Source: an uncultured bacterium (lineage in GTDB: Bacteria > Verrucomicrobiota > Kiritimatiellia > RFP12 > UBA1067). From it: DNA of 47,184 bases. Location of the stretch: the NCBI GenBank assembly GCA_902764415.1, contig CACWVU010000020.1:1-47184 (forward strand). The letters are read 5' to 3'. Below the pieces are notes generated by a model, which saw nothing but the letters and a program-made list of their open reading frames with translations, had not been told where the DNA came from and did no database searches. Positions 39,783 to 46,141 of this stretch are shown here, in pieces. The position numbers were made by a program, and so were the translations under genes. Position 1 is the first letter of the stretch, and the number at the start of each line of letters is the position of its first letter.

Positions 39783-41612
39783 TCAGTGCACGTAAACGGC
39801 AAAGCCGGTGCGGGCGACAAGCTCCGGGCCCGCCTCGAACTCGCCGGTGCCGTCGTTGGCGTAGAACTTCTTCTCCGCGCCGGGCGTGATGTCGTAGAGC
39901 CCAGCGACGCCCTCCTTGCTCACGCACGGGACGAAGTTGCGCGCGAGCGTGCCGTTGTCCCATATCTTCAGCGAATAGAGCTTGAACTTGCCATACTGAC
40001 CTGAGTTATTAAGCGGCTTACCGTTTTGGTTGGTTGCGAAGATGTAGGCGTTGTGGGTCTTCTCGAAGGCAGTCGCGCTGACTGTTTCCGAAACGCCGTC
40101 AAGAGTAAACGTCGTCCTGTTGATCGAGAAGAAGTGCTCGCCTACTGCGGCCGGATAATCCGGCTCGTAAGCCGTAGATGCACCGATGTTGCAAGACCAC
40201 CGACCTTTCTCTTTATTCCAAATAATATAGAACTTTTTTGCGCTGCTGCTTTGGCGGGAGCCAAATGTCTGTTCCCAGATCGTCGGCTGAGACTCCATTT
40301 TGAAATGGTAATCAGCACGGGTCGTGAGGTCGGGCATGAAGCCAGTGTCGATATACTGCGTGCCGGAGGAGCGAATCCATTCCACCGCCTTGTAGCCGCC
40401 TGGAAGAACGGGGAGAATGGAGAAAGACTCCACCCAAAGTTTGTCGGCGAAATCACCCTTGCCGGTAATTAAGACATAGCCCCGGCCGATTTCGCAATTG
40501 TTACCCCATGAAAGATCGTAGTCTGTGCCCTCAACAAGCGTCCGGCTTTCGTCGGCCGTGCGGACAACGGGACGCGGCGTCAAGGGCTCTCCATTCTTGT
40601 ATGCGACAGGGGCGATCTGCCCGACTGAAAAGGCATTTGTGGCATCATCAACAAGCCGGAACCATATCTTGCGTGAATCAACCCCTGCATAGTTGCCGAT
40701 GCCGGTCGCCTGGATCCACCCGAACCGGTATCCATCCGAGCTGGTCCTTTTTCCATCACTCAATGTATAGTCGGCATCTTTGACAAGGACGGTCGAGCTG
40801 TCGCCGAATGGGTGCACCACAGGCCGAGGAGAACCCCAAAATGAGTCACAGAAGACTCTGGGGACACCCTCTATTTCAAGATAGGACCTCACCACGGTGA
40901 ACGCGCCCGTGCCGCTCTTCACGAGAAACCCCTTGTCGCCGACCGTGTCGTAAAGCCCCGGCTCACCGTCGGCATCCCTGACGCACGGCACGAAGGAATG
41001 CCGGAGAACGCCGCTTTCGTAGATGTCAAATCCGTAGAGCGTCATGTACACGGGATGGTCCATCGTCCCGTTGTTGTTGCGGGCGAAGACATAGAGGCTT
41101 TGCGTCATCGTGAAAGTCTCGGAAGACCCGCCCGTCTTCTCCTTGGTAAACCCGTCCATCGTCCAGGATGGACCGTTGGCTTCAAGCCGATGCGGCCCCT
41201 CGACGATGGCCCCGGAAATAATCGTAACAGCGCTCCCATTCCCCCAGCGGTAGGACCAGCAGGGGCCGTCAGTCAGGCTGCCGCCGCCGGTCAGGGTGAA
41301 CGCAAGCGCGTTGTTGGCGTGACAGGCGCCGAAAGGGCACGGATAATTGTCAAGTGCCGCACCATTCTGGCCGCAACCCCAGTCCAGAAGCTCGAAATCG
41401 ATGTCCACCCGGGTATTCTGGGTCGGCTTGTAGCCGAGGTCGATGTAGGGCGAGTTGCCCGAAAGCCCGGCCGACCGGATGCCGACGACGCGGGTGTAGC
41501 CCGCGGGCGGCGTCCCCGCCGCGCAGACGGACGCGACACACGCGAACGCGGCAAGCGCGGCGGCGATGCGGCAAGCGCCCTTTGAGAAGATGCCTTTTTG
41601 ACTGACTTTCAT
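39783..41612 (-). CDS. Exported LamG-like / MBG-like multidomain surface protein
   Basis: A 609-aa protein with a signal peptide ending near VCAA. Two LamG-like (concanavalin A-type) modules flank the protein: GYTRVVGIRSAGLSGNSPYIDLGY...FVPCVRDADGEPGLYDTVG and GYKAVEWIRSSGTQYIDTGF...NFVPCVSKEGVAGLYDITPG. Between them, two MBG/Ig-like units can be seen (DYTLSDGKR...GIGNYAGV and DYDLSWGNN...GKGDFADK). Such domains bind carbohydrate or protein at the cell surface. No sorting signal is evident. It is the first gene after the divergent XylR promoter, with a good AAAGGAG site. Confidence 0.8.
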   Translation of the reverse strand: MKVSQKGIFSKGACRIAAALAAFACVASVCAAGTPPAGYTRVVGIRSAGLSGNSPYIDLGYKPTQNTRVDIDFELLDWGCGQNGAALDNYPCPFGACHANNALAFTLTGGGSLTDGPCWSYRWGNGSAVTIISGAIVEGPHRLEANGPSWTMDGFTKEKTGGSSETFTMTQSLYVFARNNNGTMDHPVYMTLYGFDIYESGVLRHSFVPCVRDADGEPGLYDTVGDKGFLVKSGTGAFTVVRSYLEIEGVPRVFCDSFWGSPRPVVHPFGDSSTVLVKDADYTLSDGKRTSSDGYRFGWIQATGIGNYAGVDSRKIWFRLVDDATNAFSVGQIAPVAYKNGEPLTPRPVVRTADESRTLVEGTDYDLSWGNNCEIGRGYVLITGKGDFADKLWVESFSILPVLPGGYKAVEWIRSSGTQYIDTGFMPDLTTRADYHFKMESQPTIWEQTFGSRQSSSAKKFYIIWNKEKGRWSCNIGASTAYEPDYPAAVGEHFFSINRTTFTLDGVSETVSATAFEKTHNAYIFATNQNGKPLNNSGQYGKFKLYSLKIWDNGTLARNFVPCVSKEGVAGLYDITPGAEKKFYANDGTGEFEAGPELVARTGFAVYVH

Positions 41613-41658
41613 GAACGGGTTCTCCTTTCAGTTGCCCTATGCCTGACTTTCAGTGCGA

Positions 41659-41688
41659 AGTATAACAAAAATTCTCAGGCAGGTGAAT
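41659..41688 (-). promoter_or_regulatory. Promoter of the LamG-MFS-TIM-SIS-Gfo operon
   Basis: A TATACT -10 (41659-41664) with a weak TTCACC -35 (41683-41688) at an 18-base spacing. The predicted leader is about 40 bases. The weak -35 and the operator just upstream fit an activator-dependent promoter. Confidence 0.5.
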
Positions 41689-41692
41689 GTCT

Positions 41693-41725
41693 TTTCCGCC
41701 AAAATTACATCACCTTTCCGCCAAA
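41693..41725. promoter_or_regulatory. Paired XylR-type operators (TTTCCGCCAAA direct repeats)
   Basis: TTTCCGCCAAA occurs at 41693-41703 and 41715-41725, in the same orientation with 22 bases between starts, about two helical turns. Counting from the predicted starts (about 41652 and 41767), the first copy is at roughly -41 to -51 of the leftward promoter and the second at roughly -42 to -52 of the rightward promoter. AraC-family activators typically bind such direct repeats. Confidence 0.7.
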
Positions 41726-41754
41726 GAATATAAGCCACCAGCAAGAAACTTTGC

Positions 41755-41760
41755 TATAAT
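41755..41760 (+). promoter_or_regulatory. Extended -10 (TGCTATAAT) of the XylR-type regulator gene
   Basis: TGCTATAAT ends 6 bases before the ATG, so the transcript should start at the start codon. No -35 consensus is visible; the operator lies in its place. Confidence 0.6.
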
Positions 41761-41766
41761 ACGCAC

Positions 41767-42978
41767 ATGTCCTCAAACCGCAAATCGCAGAAATACGTTT
41801 CGCCCGGTGCGCCGCGGCGGGTCGTAGTCGCGCTCAGGATGGCCGGCATCGCCGGACAGGACAAGCTGAACGGCATCTTCAACTTCCTGAGCGAAGGCAG
41901 AAGATGGCAGCTCATCATCTACCGCACCAAGCACGAGTTCACGGCGGACGTCGTGGAGCATGAGCTCTCGCGCGGGACCGACGGGTTCATCGTCGGCATC
42001 CCCGGAACCGATGACGCGCTCGCCGTCCTCGCTGCGACGGACATCCCCACTGTCGTGATGAACGTCTCCGGCGGCGACATCGAGCAGCGGAAAGGCAGGA
42101 TCGCCTTCATAAAGAGCGATTCGCAGGCCGTCGGGCGCGAGGCGGCCAACGCCCTTCTAAAGCAGGGAATCTACAAAAGCTACGGCTACGCCGGCTACCG
42201 CACGGACGACGACTGGAGCCGCGAACGCGGCACCGCCTTCCGCGACGCGCTCGAAAAGGCAGGGTTCGTCGGACGCATGATGGACATCGCGCATTACCAG
42301 GACAAGGTCGAGGACAAGGCGACGACCCTGAAATGGCTGAAGAATCTCCCGAAACCCTGCGGAATCCTCGCCGCCTGCGACGACCGGGCGTTCGAGATCC
42401 TCGACATCTGCCGCGGCGCCGGAATAAAGGTTCCGGCGGAAGTCGGCATCCTCGGCGTAAACAACGACCCGATTCTCTGCGAGAACGCCGAGCCGCGGCT
42501 TTCAAGCGTCTATCCGGATTTCGTCGAAGAAGGACGGCTTGCCGCGGAACTTCTGGGAAAGATGATGTCGGGAGGCCTGATCCCCGCGGAAAGACGGCTG
42601 AGGGAGGTCGGCATCCGCACGGTCGTCCACCGCGAATCGACGGTCGCGCAGTCGGAGGCTGGCAGGTTAGTCCAGAAGGTGCTCGCCTACATCGAGCGCG
42701 AGGCGGTGAAGGGAATCGGGGTCGAAGACGTGGCGCGGCGGTTCAAGGTTTCGCGCTCGCTCCTCGAGATGCGCTTCGGCGAACTTCAGGGCGAGAGCGT
42801 CTACGAGGCGATGCTGCGCATCCGTCTCGACGAGGTCAAGCGCCGCCTGCGCCAGACCAGGGATCCGATTTCGGAAATCACCGCCGCCTGCGGCTGGAAG
42901 AATCCGGCGCCGCCGAAGACGCTCTTCAAGAAGCGCTTCGGCGTCTCGATGCGCGAATACCGCAAAAGCGACCTGTAA
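41767..42978 (+). CDS. XylR-type transcriptional regulator (LacI-like sensor plus AraC HTH)
   Basis: A 403-aa protein. Residues 15-290 form a periplasmic-binding-protein-like sensor of the LacI/XylR type (GTDGFIVGIPGTDDALAVL, KPCGILAACDDRAFEILDICRGAGIKVPAEVGILGVNND). Residues 300-403 are an AraC HTH pair (VEDVARRFKVSRSLLEMRF, ITAACGWKNPAPPKTLFKKRFGVSMREYRK). E. coli XylR has the same arrangement and activates on binding a sugar. It faces the sugar operon and shares paired operators with it, so it should control both. No Shine-Dalgarno is seen; the mRNA is predicted leaderless. Confidence 0.93.
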   Translation: MSSNRKSQKYVSPGAPRRVVVALRMAGIAGQDKLNGIFNFLSEGRRWQLIIYRTKHEFTADVVEHELSRGTDGFIVGIPGTDDALAVLAATDIPTVVMNVSGGDIEQRKGRIAFIKSDSQAVGREAANALLKQGIYKSYGYAGYRTDDDWSRERGTAFRDALEKAGFVGRMMDIAHYQDKVEDKATTLKWLKNLPKPCGILAACDDRAFEILDICRGAGIKVPAEVGILGVNNDPILCENAEPRLSSVYPDFVEEGRLAAELLGKMMSGGLIPAERRLREVGIRTVVHRESTVAQSEAGRLVQKVLAYIEREAVKGIGVEDVARRFKVSRSLLEMRFGELQGESVYEAMLRIRLDEVKRRLRQTRDPISEITAACGWKNPAPPKTLFKKRFGVSMREYRKSDL

Positions 42979-43043
42979 CCCGCCGCGCAGACTGCCGCGA
43001 AAACTGCCGCGGAGTCCAGTAACATTCATCCAAGCATATGCAG

Positions 43044-43059
43044 GCGGCGGATGCGCCGC
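43044..43059. terminator. GC hairpin between xylR-type gene and sod
   Basis: GCGGCG-GATG-CGCCGC forms a 6-bp stem in the 85-base gap between convergent genes. No T-run follows, so terminator function is uncertain. Confidence 0.3.
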
Positions 43060-43063
43060 GCGG

Positions 43064-43765
43064 TCAGTCTGCCGCGAAGCGGCGGGAGGCGGCGGACCAG
43101 TCGAGATGCTTTTCGACAACGGCCTTGGCGTACGCCGCGCGCTGGTTCTGCCAGTCGAGGTAGTACGCGTGCTCCCAGACGTCGACGACGAGAAGCGGCT
43201 TGACGCCGGCGGTGCCGAACGGCGTGTCGGCGTTCGCCGTCGATTCGACCGCGAGCTTTCCGCCCTTCGCGACGAGCCATGCCCAGCCGCTGCCGAAGCG
43301 CTTGACCGCGGCGTCCGCAAGCGCGGCCCTGCACGCGTCGAGAGATCCGAACGCCGCGTCGACCGCGGCCTTGAGAGCAACCGACGGCTCGCCGCCCTTC
43401 CCCTCCGGCGCGAGCGAGTTCCAGTAGAAGTCGTGGTTCCACGCCTGCGCTGCGTTGTTGAAGACGGCGGTGTCTCCCGCCGCGCGAGAGGCGACGACGA
43501 TCTCGCCGAGCGAGAGCCCCTCGTACTTCGTTCCGGCGACCAGCCCTTTGAGCGTGTTGACGTAGCCGGCGTGGTGCTTGCCGTAGTGAAACGAAATCGT
43601 CCTGGCTGAAATCGTCGGCTCCAGGGCGTTGTCCGCATAAGGCAGAGGTGAAAGCGTTATCTCGTTCATGGTTCCTGTTCCTTTCGCTATGGTGCCGCCG
43701 AATGCGGACAGGGCCGCGCACGCCGCCCCACCGCAAAACAGCCGCCTGGTTGTCTTTACCATCAT
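43064..43765 (-). CDS. Fe/Mn superoxide dismutase with predicted Tat-like signal
   Basis: A 233-aa SodA/SodB-type enzyme converting superoxide to peroxide and oxygen. Metal ligands lie in SFHYGKHHAGYVN, QAWNHDFYWNSL, and DVWEHAYYLDW. The first 32 residues carry a twin-arginine-like motif (TTRRLFCGGAACAALSAFGG), suggesting export; the internal ATG at 43669 has its own AGGAACAGGA site and would yield a cytoplasmic form. The first ATG is only 9 bases from a TATAAT -10. So one gene may give both exported and cytosolic enzyme. Confidence 0.9.
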   Translation of the reverse strand: MMVKTTRRLFCGGAACAALSAFGGTIAKGTGTMNEITLSPLPYADNALEPTISARTISFHYGKHHAGYVNTLKGLVAGTKYEGLSLGEIVVASRAAGDTAVFNNAAQAWNHDFYWNSLAPEGKGGEPSVALKAAVDAAFGSLDACRAALADAAVKRFGSGWAWLVAKGGKLAVESTANADTPFGTAGVKPLLVVDVWEHAYYLDWQNQRAAYAKAVVEKHLDWSAASRRFAAD

Positions 43766-43774
43766 CGTGCGGAT

Positions 43775-43780
43775 ATTATA
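43775..43780 (-). promoter_or_regulatory. -10 element (TTTGGTATAAT) of sod
   Basis: TATAAT preceded by TTTGG, 9 bases from the first ATG. No -35 match is visible. Confidence 0.5.
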
Positions 43781-43843
43781 CCAAATCCGCGGCAACCGCG
43801 CCGCGCCCATGCTCTGTCTTCTTTGCGTCCTTTGCGACTGGAA

Positions 43844-44293
43844 TCACTCGGCCTGCTTGACCGCGACGGGCTGAGTGGCGTGCTGATCGCCTTTCTTTGC
43901 CTTGTCAATTCGGTCATGCCAGTCGAAATAGTAGCGCTCGACCAGATTTGAAGTGTTGGGAGCCGTTTTGCTGTCCAGATTGAGCAAGGTGCAGGCATTG
44001 TAAATGAAGTTCGTGACATAATCCCTGCGCAGATTCTCGTCGCCCATTTTGTCAATCCGTCCGTACTGGTCGGAAAGCCACGTGACGTTCCAACGAATAT
44101 GCATGCTTTGATTGCTCTTCCACATTTCCGCGTTCAAGTCTCGAACAAACCAGGCGACAGACGCAGTGCAAGCCGACAGGATCAGCGCCCAAACCAGCGA
44201 TTTCCACCGTGCGCGAGCAAGCATAGCCACCGATAGCGGAATCAAGGTAAGAACCGCAACAATAGCTCCAATAAAAACCATAAACCGGAACAT
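43844..44293 (-). CDS. Small two-helix membrane protein of unknown function
   Basis: A 149-aa protein with two N-terminal transmembrane helices (FRFMVFIGAIVAVLTLIPLSVAML and SLVWALILSACTASVAWFV) and a soluble C-terminal domain of about 85 residues (DENLRRDYVTNFIYNACTLLNL, YYFDWHDRIDKAKKG) that is helical. The start at 44293 follows a GGGGGG tract that could act as ribosome-binding site. It ends 78 bases upstream of the sod start. I do not recognise the family. Confidence 0.6.
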   Translation of the reverse strand: MFRFMVFIGAIVAVLTLIPLSVAMLARARWKSLVWALILSACTASVAWFVRDLNAEMWKSNQSMHIRWNVTWLSDQYGRIDKMGDENLRRDYVTNFIYNACTLLNLDSKTAPNTSNLVERYYFDWHDRIDKAKKGDQHATQPVAVKQAE

Positions 44294-44309
44294 GTCACAC
44301 CCCCCTTGG

Positions 44310-45128
44310 TCAATCAGCTGCGTCCTGCTTTGCCGGCTCCACGACGGCATCCTTGAGTTTCAACGAGCTGTCGAAGTCTGATTTTCGTATTGTACCAGAC
44401 AGGCGCAGGTTCTTCTCAACATCCACGTTAAACGAAAGGTCCTCTTCCCTCATGACTCCCTTTAGTCGCGCTGAAATGCGCAGAATCGGCATCTCGCGCA
44501 AACCCCGGATATTACGCCTGGGATATGAGGCGCACAACTCCAAACCTCCGCTCTCACGATCCCACATCGGATTGTAGTAGCTCCAAGAAGTGATCTGGCT
44601 GCGGTCCAGCGGCAGAGTTACACGGACGCCGTCAAGTTGCCGACCGAGCTCCTTGACCTGCTCACCGGTCAGCGCGACGGAGCGGGATGCCACGAGCTTC
44701 ACGATGTCGTAGCCGGTAACCGTCTTGCGGTCGAACTTCGGGAGCGGCTCGGACTTGTCCGCCTGCTTAAACTCCACATCCTCGAACGCCGAGAAGTCCG
44801 GCTGAAACGGTGTCCGGTGGAAGACAACAGTCCCAGTGAAGTCGACGAGCCGTGCGTTGTCCGAAAGCGTCTTCGCCTTGTCGCTGGGCATGAAGGCGTA
44901 GAACTCGAATTCCCCACCGTCCTTGCCCGCGGCACGAAGCGCGACCCTCGACACCGAAAGATCAAGATCAATCCGCACCGAGTGCGGCCACGACGGATTC
45001 TTGTCCTTGTCTGCCGGCGTGGAGACATCCTGGACGACAACCTCTGGGAAGGTGAGTCTCCTTCCGTTCAGCCGTTCGAGAACGGTGTCCACCTTCGCTT
45101 TCGCGCCCCTGTCCGTAAACTTGGACAC
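44310..45128 (-). CDS. 3' part of a disrupted modular lipoprotein gene
   Basis: A 272-codon frame starting GTG, in the same frame as the gene upstream and separated from it only by a TGA at 45147-45149. Its content repeats the module of the upstream gene: EELVSLVSKF...LNGRRLTFPEV and FDRKTVTGYDIVKLVAS...LDGVRVTLPLD match GDELVALLAG...LEGHRFTF and GDQLVDVLRG...LDGRELTF. No ribosome-binding site lies before the GTG. I read it as the 3' half of one gene broken by a stop, rather than an independent gene. The function is unknown. Confidence 0.6.
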   Translation of the reverse strand: MSKFTDRGAKAKVDTVLERLNGRRLTFPEVVVQDVSTPADKDKNPSWPHSVRIDLDLSVSRVALRAAGKDGGEFEFYAFMPSDKAKTLSDNARLVDFTGTVVFHRTPFQPDFSAFEDVEFKQADKSEPLPKFDRKTVTGYDIVKLVASRSVALTGEQVKELGRQLDGVRVTLPLDRSQITSWSYYNPMWDRESGGLELCASYPRRNIRGLREMPILRISARLKGVMREEDLSFNVDVEKNLRLSGTIRKSDFDSSLKLKDAVVEPAKQDAAD

Positions 45129-45146
45129 GAGCGATACAAGTTCCTC

Positions 45147-45149
45147 TCA
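45147..45149 (-). other. Premature in-frame TGA replacing a conserved Gly codon
   Basis: The context is CCG TGA GAG GAA CTT GTA. In the other modules Gly precedes Asp/Tyr-x-Leu/Ile-Val (GDELV, GDQLV, GYDIV); here the stop sits in that position before EELV, consistent with a GGA to TGA change. Confidence 0.6.
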
Positions 45150-46064
45150 CGGCACGTCGAACTCAACGTTCTTGAGCGTGAACACTGGACGGAACCCGCA
45201 GCGCCGAAGAAGATTACCGTCAACCTGCTTGGACACCGTGCCCTTAAGCCGACTCAGTTCGTCGCCATAATTCCAAGGCGTGGCCCAGAGGTTCCACGGC
45301 AGTCCCGCAAGAGCCTTCCGCGGGATCACGGCCCCGGCGTCAAAGGCCTGGTCCCATTCCTTGCCGAACGAGACGCGGAAGAGAAGCCCAACCGTGTCGT
45401 CGTCGATGGTCGCGACCCCTGTCACCTGCGCGTTCGTGAACGTCAGCTCCCGACCGTCCAGCCGCGTCGCCAGATCCTCGCCGACGGCGTCGCTCATCCT
45501 CCCCTTCATGCCGCGCAGAACATCCACCAGCTGATCGCCGGTGATGGACGCGGCGTCGAACTTGGGAAGCTCCGCGAGCTCTATTGCCGGAACGAAGCGG
45601 TTCACCGTCACCGTGAAGTTAGTTCCAAAAGTGCAGTCTAGTTCCTTGACGACAGGATCCAACGAAAACTTCGTGTCCTTCGTCTTCCGCGCGAAATTAC
45701 GAAGCTCCTCGGTCACGCCCGGTACGTCAAGCGTGAACCAGAAGAGCCTGACGTCGTCAGGACACAGCAGCATCCCTCCTGGGGCTCTCATGTCAATTTC
45801 TAAATGGTGTTGATCCTTCCCGACGCGCCATGGCGCCCGTTTCAGATCGTGGAACGTGAAGCGATGCCCCTCCAGCTGGCTCGCCAAGTTCTGTCGCTGC
45901 CTGAAGCTTGGCACCTTCTCAACACCAGCCAGCAGCGCAACAAGCTCGTCGCCGCTTATATTCGCGGCGTCAACCTCGGGCATCGACGGCTCGCAGGTGA
46001 ACATACGACATCCAGCAATCAGCAATGCAGCAACTGCGACAACCCTTGAAATTATTGATTCCAT
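45147..46064 (-). CDS. Modular lipoprotein of unknown function (5' part, terminated early)
   Basis: A 305-aa frame. The N-terminus MESIISRVVAVAALLIAGC is a lipoprotein signal with lipobox LIAGC. At least two copies of a module of about 150 residues follow, each opening G-D-x-L-V and carrying L(D/E)G(H/R)xxTF. The start at 46064 is preceded by a strong AAGGAGG; an in-frame ATG at 46100, itself after AAAAGGAG, would add 12 residues before the signal. Reading past the terminal TGA would join it to the next frame into one protein of about 585 residues. Confidence 0.6.
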   Translation of the reverse strand: MESIISRVVAVAALLIAGCRMFTCEPSMPEVDAANISGDELVALLAGVEKVPSFRQRQNLASQLEGHRFTFHDLKRAPWRVGKDQHHLEIDMRAPGGMLLCPDDVRLFWFTLDVPGVTEELRNFARKTKDTKFSLDPVVKELDCTFGTNFTVTVNRFVPAIELAELPKFDAASITGDQLVDVLRGMKGRMSDAVGEDLATRLDGRELTFTNAQVTGVATIDDDTVGLLFRVSFGKEWDQAFDAGAVIPRKALAGLPWNLWATPWNYGDELSRLKGTVSKQVDGNLLRRCGFRPVFTLKNVEFDVP

Positions 46065-46135
46065 TCCTCTTTCCTCCTTAACTGTTTTGCTCTCAATCAT
46101 ATCAAACTCCTTTTAGGTTTTCTTTATTGGTGAAC

Positions 46136-46141
46136 ATTATA
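46136..46141 (-). promoter_or_regulatory. -10 element (GGTATAAT) of the modular lipoprotein gene
   Basis: TGGTATAAT overlaps the stop codon of the HipA-like gene, about 35 bases before the first ATG. Unlike the other promoters it leaves room for a leader with a Shine-Dalgarno site. Confidence 0.45.

Noticed and set aside
43811..43843. Separate small gene between sod and the membrane protein
   Set aside because: The gap is too short, has no start with ribosome-binding site, and mostly holds the sod promoter region.
45147..45149. TGA as selenocysteine or reassigned codon
   Set aside because: The aligned residue in other modules is Gly, not Cys, no clear SECIS hairpin follows, and TGA ends many genes in this window. 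A point mutation is simpler.
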